64,000 bases of DNA, taken from NCBI GenBank assembly GCA_944390965.1, contig CALXRW010000004.1:1-64000 (forward strand). The letters are read 5' to 3'. This DNA is from an uncultured Clostridia bacterium. GTDB taxonomy: Bacteria > Bacillota > Clostridia > TANB77 > CAG-508. A program made the translations under genes and the position numbers. The notes under the pieces were generated by a model. That model ran no database searches and was not told the origin of the DNA. It was given only the letters and a program-made list of their open reading frames with translations. Positions 1-7,476 of this stretch are shown here, piece by piece; within the stretch, counting starts at the first letter, position 1, and each line of letters begins with the position of its first letter.

Positions 1-175
1 TTATTTTACCATTATTGCCCCCAATAAGTGCTGAAATGTGCAATATACCAATCTTCTTGCACACTCCCCGCAACCAAATCTGAGGCATTGGGTCTCTTTT
101 TTTATTTTAAAATATTTTATAAAACGCACTAATATGTCTAATTCTATAAATTGTAATAAATATTTGTAAGAATAA
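1..175. other. Window edge, non-coding, downstream of the ATPase gene
   Basis: No gene with a start and ribosome site is seen here. On the minus strand a short open stretch ends at a stop near position 19 and reads as a protein-like tail (ending HFSTYWGQ), but it has no start codon and follows a stop, so it may be a remnant of a gene. The stretch contains a 25-base sequence that is repeated on the other side of the ATPase gene. Confidence 0.4.
54..78. repeat. Left copy of a 25-bp direct repeat flanking the ATPase gene
   Basis: The 25 bases here match positions 1584-1608 in the same orientation with two mismatches. The shared core CCCGCAACCAAA resembles the 3' end of a tRNA (acceptor plus CCA), so the pair could be attachment-site duplications around the ATPase gene. 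No T-loop or other tRNA part is visible beside it, so that reading is only a guess. Confidence 0.5.
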
Positions 176-1429
176 TTATAAATCTAAACTATTTGGATTT
201 AACAAAAATTCTTCTAAACTTATTATTAAAATTCCTTCTTCATTTCTCCAAAGATTTATATCATCTTTAACAACAATTATTTTTTTAAAACTATCATCTA
301 TATTAATCAAGGATTTCTGTTCTTGTTCCATTTTTTCTTTATTTGGTATTGCAAACGCAGATTGAATATAATATCTTTTACTTGATTGATTGCAGACAAA
401 ATCCACTTCCAATTGTTTTCTTATTGTTTTATCTGTACTATCTTTTTCAAATCGTTCAATTACTCCTACATCAACATTATATCCTCTGACTAACAATTCA
501 TTATAAATTATATTTTCCATCAAATGATCTTCTTCTTGTTGTCTAAAATTTAATCTTGCATTTCTCAACCCTATATCTGTAAAATAATATTTAGAAGGTG
601 TTGTAATATATTTTTTCCCTTTTATATCATATCTTTCTACTTTATTTATTAAAAACGCATCTTGTAAATAATTCATATACGAATTTATTGTATTTCTATT
701 TATATCTGTATATCCATTGCTTATAAATGTATCGTACAATTTTTTTGGATTTGTTAAAGAACCTACTGATGAAGATAACATATTAATAATAATTTCTAAT
801 AGGTCTTCTCTTTGTATTTTATTTCTTTCAATAATATCATTTAAGTAAGTGTTTTTAAATAAATCATTTAGATATTGACTTTTCTCTTCTGAATCTTTTA
901 AATACAATGTATATGGCATTCCTCCATAAGTCATATAATCTTTTAATGCTCTTCTTTTGTCCTCGTATGTATTATAAAATTCAGAAAATGAAAGAGGATA
1001 AACTCTAATTTCATCTCCTCTACCTCTAAATTCTGTAATAATGTCTGTAGAAAGGAATTTTGAATTGCTTCCTGTTACATATACATCTAAATTATTTTTT
1101 CTTAAAAAACTATTTAATACACTCTCAAACTCTTCTACCTTTTGAATTTCATCAAGGAGAATATAGTACATTTCATTATCTTTAATTTTATTCATAATAT
1201 ATTTATATAAATTTAATCCATCTGTTGTTAATTCTCTATTTTCGATAGAATCTAAATCAATTTTTATAATGTGATCTTCTCTTACTCCATCAGCTATCAA
1301 TGAATTTTTAAATATTGGATCAAGTAAATATGACTTCCCGCTTCTTCTAAGTCCTGTAATAATTTTAATTAGTTTATTATTCTTTTTATTTTTTAATTTT
1401 GTTAAATATAAATCCCTAGCTATTTCCAT
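176..1429 (-). CDS. AAA-family ATPase with DUF4143 domain
   Basis: This is a P-loop ATPase of the AAA_14/DUF4143 type, 417 residues. The Walker A motif is GLRRSGKS near residue 27, Walker B is YYILLDEIQ near residue 88, and the C-terminal half carries the DUF4143 region with a nuclease-fold-like strand pattern (EVDFVC, then YYIQSAF). The start at 1429 is chosen because GGAGG lies six bases before it; an upstream in-frame ATG at 1465 sits inside the operator repeat. Members are often solitary accessory genes and some behave as toxin/antitoxin-like or nuclease-linked ATPases; the actual role is unknown. Its promoter region contains two large repeated operators, which implies tight regulation. 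Confidence 0.85.
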   Translation of the reverse strand: MEIARDLYLTKLKNKKNNKLIKIITGLRRSGKSYLLDPIFKNSLIADGVREDHIIKIDLDSIENRELTTDGLNLYKYIMNKIKDNEMYYILLDEIQKVEEFESVLNSFLRKNNLDVYVTGSNSKFLSTDIITEFRGRGDEIRVYPLSFSEFYNTYEDKRRALKDYMTYGGMPYTLYLKDSEEKSQYLNDLFKNTYLNDIIERNKIQREDLLEIIINMLSSSVGSLTNPKKLYDTFISNGYTDINRNTINSYMNYLQDAFLINKVERYDIKGKKYITTPSKYYFTDIGLRNARLNFRQQEEDHLMENIIYNELLVRGYNVDVGVIERFEKDSTDKTIRKQLEVDFVCNQSSKRYYIQSAFAIPNKEKMEQEQKSLINIDDSFKKIIVVKDDINLWRNEEGILIISLEEFLLNPNSLDL

Positions 1430-1444
1430 TTCATGCCTCCATTT

Positions 1445-1550
1445 ACTTTTTTTGTGTGTATACACACTTTTTGTTAAAAGTATAACTTAAAAAATAAGAT
1501 AAGTCAATTGTGTTTTTACTTTTTTTGTGTGTATACACGTTTTTTGTTAA
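1445..1550 (-). promoter_or_regulatory. Promoter bracketed by two repeated palindromic operators
   Basis: On the minus strand TTGACT (1507-1502) and TATACT (1484-1479) are 17 bases apart, a near-consensus promoter for the ATPase gene. A 33-bp direct repeat lies on each side, at 1445-1477 and 1518-1550, differing at two bases. Each holds the palindrome GTGTATACAC; in the downstream copy it extends to a perfect 14-bp GTGTGTATACACAC. The copies are 73 bp apart centre to centre, about seven helical turns, as expected for a dimeric repressor binding two phased sites. Confidence 0.8.
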
Positions 1551-1583
1551 TATTATGTCTCATTTTTATAAAATTATACTATT

Positions 1584-1608
1584 TTCTTGTACACTTCCCG
1601 CAACCAAA
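1584..1608. repeat. Right copy of the 25-bp direct repeat flanking the ATPase gene
   Basis: Matches positions 54-78 with two mismatches and in the same orientation. It lies between the ATPase promoter and the terminator of the GLUG-repeat gene. Confidence 0.5.
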
Positions 1609-1614
1609 CAAATA

Positions 1615-1642
1615 AAAACAAGGTTGAAAGATACCTTGTTTT
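1615..1642. terminator. Bidirectional hairpin terminator
   Basis: A ten-base perfect stem (AAAACAAGGT and ACCTTGTTTT) with an eight-base loop, A-rich on one side and T-rich on the other. It lies just past the stop codon of the minus-strand GLUG-repeat gene. Confidence 0.8.
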
Positions 1643-1669
1643 TTGTTAGTATATTGCAATATTTTTATT

Positions 1670-3193
1670 TTATTGCCAAATAAATATTGGATAACCATTG
1701 TTTATTTGGAGTGTATCTTTCTTCCAGATAGTCATTTGATTTTTCTCATTTAATTGTTCTACAAAACTATCCTCTTTCATTTCACTTTCCGTCTTTATTA
1801 CTCCGCTTTCTGCATTTGTGTAATCACTTTGGTTTAAATAATAGCAGTTAGCTATATTTCCATTTACGCCAGAAACCCCACCAGTATATAAATCTCCTTC
1901 GCAGTTGAATTTTATATCTCCAATATTGTAGCAATTTTCAACATAATTTTCATTAGCATTAGTTCCTGTACCTCTTATTCCTCCAATATATAAAGTTGCT
2001 TTACTAGAATTTACTTCGATTTCCCCTCTATTATAGCAGTTTGAAATCGTTGATTCTGCATTACCACAAATCCCCCCCACACGAATATGTGTCTCTCGTT
2101 CTTCATTTGCTAAAATTTTCGTATATATGCTTCCCAAATTATAACATTCTTGTATTGCATTCTGACTATAACTTGAAATTCCTCCTATATCAATAATAGT
2201 ACTTTGTAATGTAGATAAATCATTTGCTATAAATTCTAAATTTCCCGCATTAAAACATCTATATATAGGACCTGTTGTTGTATTTGAAATTCCTGCTATT
2301 ACAGCACCCTCCAAAATTTCTGTTTCTAATGTTACATCAGCTAAATTATAGCAATTCTCGATTTCCCCCATATTATGTCCTACTAATCCTGCACCGGACC
2401 CTGGTCCCTTTATTTTAATACTTCCTGAAATTCCACAATTTCTAATGACAGTATCAGCTCTATTTTGTCCCACTAATCCCCCCGTCAAACTAGCAATTTC
2501 TTCATATCTTGTTATATTTACATCTACTAAATTTAAATTCTCTATATTTCCATAGTTAACTGAAAAAAAGCCAAGTTTTCCATCTGTTTCATCTTTTTCA
2601 TCTATATAAAGGTTTTTTATTTGATTCTCTTGTCCGTTAAATATACCTGAAAAGCTATTTGAACCTACTTCGTCGGATGCATTTCCAATTGGTTTAAATC
2701 CTTCTCCTGACGTTAATAATGTTTTTAATTCTCCGTCATATCCATATTCTCCATAATCTGTTCTATAAGCATCTACATATGATTTTGTGGAATTAAAATC
2801 TAAACTTAATCCTAATTTTACTGTTTTATTTTGGTAGGTATTTCCCATTCTTACATCATATGCAAAAAAAACTAAATCTTCTATGCTATTTATTACATAT
2901 ACATCTGCCCCATCAGCTTCTAATGTTCCAGGATTTTTATCTGTTACTTGTTCTACTGTTATTCCAGTTAAATATTCATTTATCATATCTTCTGCCTTCC
3001 CCAGCGTATTTTTTTCATCTTCTTGTGCTTGTTTTGTTTCGTTCTTTGCTTCTTCCGCTTTTAAAATTATCCCATTTTCATCTATCACAATGCTTAATGT
3101 TATGCCTGCTAATATAATCAATACAATAATAGTTACTACTAATGCAACTAGAGTGATTCCTTTTTCTTTTCTTCTTTTTTGTTTTTTCTCCAT
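1670..3193 (-). CDS. Pilin-like surface protein with GLUG repeats
   Basis: The 507-residue protein starts with a charged stretch and then a type IV pilin-like signal and membrane helix (GITLVALVVTIIVLIILAG, residues 13-31), followed by a short coiled-coil segment and a long beta-helix-like region. That region holds about seven degenerate units of the GLUG type, each with a GGI or GLVG turn followed by CYN or CYNxG. The N-terminus suggests processing by a prepilin-type peptidase or simple membrane anchoring; the repeats suggest an extracellular adhesive domain. The protein at 61143-62445 shares the same N-terminal signal with a different outer domain. Ligand unknown. GGAGG lies ten bases before the ATG. 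Confidence 0.8.
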   Translation of the reverse strand: MEKKQKRRKEKGITLVALVVTIIVLIILAGITLSIVIDENGIILKAEEAKNETKQAQEDEKNTLGKAEDMINEYLTGITVEQVTDKNPGTLEADGADVYVINSIEDLVFFAYDVRMGNTYQNKTVKLGLSLDFNSTKSYVDAYRTDYGEYGYDGELKTLLTSGEGFKPIGNASDEVGSNSFSGIFNGQENQIKNLYIDEKDETDGKLGFFSVNYGNIENLNLVDVNITRYEEIASLTGGLVGQNRADTVIRNCGISGSIKIKGPGSGAGLVGHNMGEIENCYNLADVTLETEILEGAVIAGISNTTTGPIYRCFNAGNLEFIANDLSTLQSTIIDIGGISSYSQNAIQECYNLGSIYTKILANEERETHIRVGGICGNAESTISNCYNRGEIEVNSSKATLYIGGIRGTGTNANENYVENCYNIGDIKFNCEGDLYTGGVSGVNGNIANCYYLNQSDYTNAESGVIKTESEMKEDSFVEQLNEKNQMTIWKKDTLQINNGYPIFIWQ

Positions 3194-3234
3194 TTTTACT
3201 TTTCCTCCGTTTATTTTATATTTTCCCTTTTCTC

Positions 3235-3259
3235 GGGCTCGTCAAGACGAGCCCCTACA
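3235..3259. repeat. REP-like palindrome ending in CTACA
   Basis: A nine-base perfect stem GGGCTCGTC / GACGAGCCC with an AA loop, followed by CTACA. The same stem and loop recur at 16366-16390, and related palindromes with the same CTAC tail lie at 20663-20689, 20829-20855 and 36407-36430. Confidence 0.8.
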
Positions 3260-3422
3260 TATATCATTAATGAATAGTGAATAATTAATAATGAATAATT
3301 TTCGTGCAAAATATATTTTTATGTATTATTCATTAAACATAAAAAGACTACCCATCTCGAGCATAATAATTACATTCGAAATGGATAGTTCCGATTTATT
3401 TCCTTTTTTATTAAATTATATC

Positions 3423-3442
3423 GTGTGTGTGTGTGTGTGTGT
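3423..3442. repeat. (GT)10 dinucleotide tract
   Basis: Ten uninterrupted GT units in non-coding DNA about 230 bp upstream of the pilin-like gene and 380 bp downstream of the DUF4116 gene. Such tracts can change length, but no coding frame runs through this one. Confidence 0.9.
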
Positions 3443-3823
3443 TACTCTCCCAACGGTTTCCTCTTTTGTTCATTTCCTTATATCTCCTTTTGTCTCTTTT
3501 CTTAATTAACATGATACTTTAACATCTTTTCCTTGTCAATACTTTTTATTCTTTTGTCAATATCTTCACCATATCCAATATTTTTTGTTTCTTTTGAACA
3601 TTTCTACATGCTAAGTTTTTTCATTTTTATTTACATATTATTTTTGTTCTTTTTTATCTTATATGATTGCTTCCTTTTTGTCAAGACTTTTCAAAACCGG
3701 TAATTTAATTTTACCATTTATATATTTTCGTAGTAAAATAAAAATAGGAATGGAGAAACCACATCAAAACAGTGCAAATGTTTACAGATGTGTTTTTTTA
3801 TTGAATAACTTGCAATTATCCCT

Positions 3824-5491
3824 CTAATTTTCTTTTATTAAAATTATGATTTCAATATGTTCTATATTACATATGTGGCTAGCATGATGAACCATTTTTC
3901 CATTATTTATTTTCTCAAATATCATATTACATATTTGCATACAAGTATATTCGTCATATTCATCATTACAGATCAGTTGTATCATGATACTTTTATTTAT
4001 ATATTCCTTTGGAATTTTGTCAATTTCTTTTTTGAGTTCATTTATTGTAGTTTTCAATTTATATGTTTTTATTTTGCTGTTCTTCAATTCATTCATTAGC
4101 AAATGTTTTATATCATGTAGTCCATCATTTTGAGGTAATTTATCATCATTGGATGTTGCATAGGCAATTATTCTTAATAAATCTAATATTTGCTCTTTAT
4201 CCATTGTAATTAATCTTGTATTGTCGGTTTCTAAGTCTTGTGTATATATTTCTACAAAATGAGTCCTAGTATTTTCTTTATCATGTCGATATTCTTCTTT
4301 TATATTTTTACTAATAGGATTTTCCTCTTTACCAATTAAAACAATTAATCTGTTTCTATATTTTTTATCAAAAAGTTGCTTATCAAAATCATAAGTATTA
4401 AAATATTCATTATGTTTGGTTTTATTTGTTTTGATAAATTGTATTAGTTCTGTTTGTTCTTCATATTGTAGTACTCTTTCGGCAGTATGTCTTTTTTGTT
4501 CGTTCTCTAAAAATTCATCAATTATTTCATTACCCAAGTCATCTACACCTATTATAGAGCAGGTATTTATGTAGTCAATGTCTTCATTCATAAGATTTGC
4601 TATTTCTTTCCAATATGCTTGTATAATATCTTTATCTTTCCTTAATTCTTTATTAATCACTCTCATATGAAATGGTACAAATACTTCTAATGCTAATTGC
4701 TTATTTTTACGGATATTTTCACTTGCATAATAATAACCTAAGTTACAAGCAATTCTACATATTTCTACATCATCTTTTATTGCATCAGAAAAGTATTGTA
4801 ATGCATATCCATTTTCTTTCAAAAACTTTTTGGCAAATTCTTTGTTTTTTCGTATCTGTATTCCCGCATATTTAATATTATCTCCATATGGCTTGTTAGC
4901 TGTTTCAAGTAAAAAATCCTCACGATTCTTCAAATCATCTGGTAAATATTGAAATAACTCTATATTAGCATCTAATAATTGTTTCAGTTTTTCTTTATCT
5001 TTTGTACATTCTATAATAATTTTTTTACTATTTTCTTCAATTATATTTTTTAATATTGACTCATTTAATAAAAACACATTTTGTTCCACTCTTTGGAAAA
5101 TATTTTGAAATCTATATGTTTCATCCTCTTTTTTTATTCTTTTTATCATTTGATATATTCCCAAAAACTCATACCCCGTATTCCTCTTTATAAATAGAAA
5201 AGATACTTTTTCGGAGCTCGTTTTTAATATATTAAGTGGCGTATGATAATCTTCTTCTACTATCCAATATTTGTAATTTTCCTGTATATTTCGATAATTG
5301 AATTCGTCCATTATATTGACCCAAACATAGTTATATTGGTTTAATAAATGATTTATTTTACTTAAAGGAATGTCATTTGTTGTCTTATTTATTAGCTTGA
5401 AGTTTTCTTCTGACATTAGGGGTTTTAAATACATAAAACACTCATATTTACTTTCAAGTATTTTTCCTATCTCTAATTCTACCGCTGACAT
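3824..5491 (-). CDS. DUF4116 repeat protein
   Basis: A 555-residue protein with at least three helical DUF4116-like repeats around residues 180-290; each has a NKEFAKKFLKENG- or NREDFLLETANK-like start followed by a LQYFSDAIKDD-like end. This repeat family is common in protists and in some bacteria and giant viruses, and its function is not known. The flanking regions are not recognised. The gene starts 25 bases after the restored stop of the FtsK-gamma coiled-coil gene, so the two probably form one transcript. AAGGAG lies twelve bases before the ATG. Confidence 0.7.
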   Translation of the reverse strand: MSAVELEIGKILESKYECFMYLKPLMSEENFKLINKTTNDIPLSKINHLLNQYNYVWVNIMDEFNYRNIQENYKYWIVEEDYHTPLNILKTSSEKVSFLFIKRNTGYEFLGIYQMIKRIKKEDETYRFQNIFQRVEQNVFLLNESILKNIIEENSKKIIIECTKDKEKLKQLLDANIELFQYLPDDLKNREDFLLETANKPYGDNIKYAGIQIRKNKEFAKKFLKENGYALQYFSDAIKDDVEICRIACNLGYYYASENIRKNKQLALEVFVPFHMRVINKELRKDKDIIQAYWKEIANLMNEDIDYINTCSIIGVDDLGNEIIDEFLENEQKRHTAERVLQYEEQTELIQFIKTNKTKHNEYFNTYDFDKQLFDKKYRNRLIVLIGKEENPISKNIKEEYRHDKENTRTHFVEIYTQDLETDNTRLITMDKEQILDLLRIIAYATSNDDKLPQNDGLHDIKHLLMNELKNSKIKTYKLKTTINELKKEIDKIPKEYINKSIMIQLICNDEYDEYTCMQICNMIFEKINNGKMVHHASHICNIEHIEIIILIKEN

Positions 5492-5516
5492 TATATGGTT
5501 ACTCCTTATTCATAAT

Positions 5517-6891
5517 TTATATTTTATCTAATTTTTTTATCATCTCGTAAAATCTACCATATTTTTTTTCTTCTTTCATTTCTTCCCATCTTTCTTTTGT
5601 TATTAATACTTTCCTTGGTTTAGATCCTTCCCATCCTGATATAATTCCTTTAAATTCCATTTGATCTACGATTCTTCCGAGCTCTCGTATATCCAATTTT
5701 TAGTCTTCTTTGTATAAATGCTGTTGAAGCCTCTCCACTTTTTATTACTAATTCTATCGCTTCATCTAAACTTAGATCTTCTTCCCCCTCATTTTCTACT
5801 CCTAAATTTTGTAATGTCAATTTTATCTGTTCTCCCATGATAGGGTCATTCGCTCTTTCTTCCAACTCTTTTATCAAATTTTTTTCCTGTTCACATAGAT
5901 TTTTAATTTCTTTTTTATACTCTTCTTTTCTTTTTTTCTCTGTTTCCTTTATTTTTAAAATATCTGATTTTTTATTTTCTATTTCGTTTTTTACACTTTC
6001 TTTTTCTTTCGCCTTAAAAAACCCTAATGACTTAAGTTTTCCTTCGAGTTCTACTATCTCCATTTCTAATCCGTGTTTTTCTTTTTCATTTTTTTGTATT
6101 TCTTCTTGTAGCTGATAAAATAGTTCTTGTACTATTTCAAGATTTTCTTTTTGCATATTTTGGTAGTTTTCTTCCAATTTTTTGCATAATTCTTGGATTT
6201 TTTTGCTGTTTTCTTTTTCCTCTTTTTCTAGCTTTTCAATTCTAACCTTATTACTTTCTAAGAACTTTTGCAACAATTCCTTATTTTCACCCTCTGAATA
6301 CTTTAATGCTCTCATAAAATCTTTTGAGTCTTCTAGGTCAAAAATTGCTTTGTCTTGCAGATCATTTAATGAACTTACATTATAACTAGCAAGAAATTTG
6401 CCTAAATGTGCTTGGGCCGTTTTGGGTTCTATGTCTAGAACCATCTCAAAAAATTTATTTGCTTTTTCATATTCTTCATCTTCCAAACACATCATGCCTC
6501 TATCTATATATGCATCTATATTTTCTTTACTCATATTAAATTGTTGTACTGTTACTTCATTGGTATTGTTATTATTGCTATCATCATCCATTTCGTTCAA
6601 ATTCGTTTCTTGTTGAAATTGTTCAAACATGCTCTTTTGCATTTCAATTTCCTGATTGTGCCTTTTTTGTTCTTCATATTGTCGGCGTTGTTCTTCCTCT
6701 TGTTGTTTCATTAATTTGTTTTGTTCTTGCAATAGTTTGTTTTCTTTTTTTCTCATTTCCAATTCTTTTGCTTTCATTTTATTTTGTTCCTGTATTAACT
6801 TATTTTGTTTGTCTTGTTGTAGCCACCTTTCGTCAGCTCTTTTCATTTCTTTCCAATCTTTATAATATGTACCATCTTTTCCATATGACAT
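5517..6891 (-). CDS. Coiled-coil TPR-like protein with C-terminal FtsK-gamma domain; +1 shift at CGG
   Basis: Read straight, this frame stops at 5650. Skipping one base at the in-frame CGG (complement 5677-5679) gives complement(join(5517..5678,5680..6891)), 457 residues. The order is a charged coiled coil (residues 20-95), a TPR-like pair near 125-180, a long coiled coil (200-345), then a winged helix matching the FtsK gamma domain: LDEAIELVIKSGEAST, RRLKIGYTRA, and only after the shift GRIVDQMEFKGIIS. The shifted glycine sits where this family normally has a small residue. FtsK-gamma domains bind DNA; no FtsK motor is present, so this may be a DNA-binding scaffold. Start 6891 is preferred over 6900 because GGAG abuts the earlier ATG. 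Confidence 0.75.
5676..5679 (-). other. +1 frameshift site CGG-A (FtsK-gamma gene)
   Basis: In-frame context GCT CGG A. Zero-frame reading stops eight codons later; skipping C reads GGA (Gly) and completes the winged-helix domain. Confidence 0.8.
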
Positions 6892-6900
6892 TTCTATCAT

Positions 6901-7125
6901 CTCCTATCTTTTTTACTTCTGCAAGAACAATAGCGAGCTATTTAAACATTTGCATTGTTTATAACATTTCGACTCTCGCGTCATTGTTCGCGCGCCAAAT
7001 TTCATGAAATGAAATTTGTGTGCACCATTGGAGCGTAGCGACTTTTATCTAATAGGAAATGCAATTTCCTATAAAGTTAAAAACTATATAAGGCAAAATA
7101 CCTTATATAGTAAAAGTTTTAAATA
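6901..7125 (-). promoter_or_regulatory. Three tandem perfect hairpins in an intergenic leader
   Basis: Three strong stems lie in a row: an 11-bp perfect stem at 7083-7111 (seven-base loop), a 9-bp stem with three-base loop at 7052-7072, and a 10-bp stem with three-base loop at 6996-7018. A GCG-rich stretch (6976-6996) follows. They sit between the zinc-ribbon gene and the FtsK-gamma gene, so they could end the first transcript and form the leader of the second, or they may be a REP-like repeat cluster. No gene is seen. Confidence 0.55.
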
Positions 7126-7281
7126 TTATAGAGGCTTTGCGGAATTAAGAGCTCCACAAGTTAAACATACATTGCCTTTAAAGTTTTTATTACTACAATT
7201 CGTATTATGTCCTCCGTTACAACCTGTTGCGCCACATTTAGAGCATTTATAAATTGTTGAGTTGCATCCTTTACAATTCAT
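7126..7281 (-). CDS. Small zinc-ribbon protein, 51 residues
   Basis: A very short gene with a perfect AGGAGG eight bases before its ATG. The product carries eight cysteines (residues 3, 6, 13, 16, 21, 29, 39, 42) arranged as CKGC, CSKC, C-x7-C and CLTC, the pattern of one or two treble-clef or zinc-ribbon folds, plus a histidine at 25 within CNGGH. It is probably a zinc-binding DNA-, RNA- or protein-interaction module. It lies back to back with the STAND NTPase and upstream of the FtsK-gamma gene. No closer family is recognised. Confidence 0.75.
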   Translation of the reverse strand: MNCKGCNSTIYKCSKCGATGCNGGHNTNCSNKNFKGNVCLTCGALNSAKPL

Positions 7282-7476
7282 AATGTTTACCTCCTTCTAT
7301 TTTATAACTGTATAATATCAAAAATATTATAAAAAGTAAAGTACTGTAATTATATGTATACAATTCATTCCCTCTTGCATTTTTTTCTTTTCTTTTTTAT
7401 AATTAATAACAATACAACATGCTTTTATATTCATATTTTACAAAGTTTTTCAATCGTAATCTTAAAGGAGGATGTT

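Larger units (their letters stand above)
3194..3823. other. Intergenic region of 630 bp with repeats, no gene
   Basis: No supported gene. It contains a REP-like palindrome (3235-3259), a short stretch rich in AATGAATA-type words, a (GT)10 tract, and AT-rich sequence that probably holds the promoter of the pilin-like gene near its left end. Confidence 0.6.

Noticed and set aside
3423-3442. Phase-variable switch by the (GT)10 tract
   Set aside because: It is not inside a gene nor between the -35 and -10 boxes of any recognised promoter, so no effect on expression can be argued.
2860-3509. Plus-strand open frames opposite the pilin-like gene and beyond
   Set aside because: They lack ribosome sites, have biased hydrophobic composition from reading the antisense strand, and match no family.
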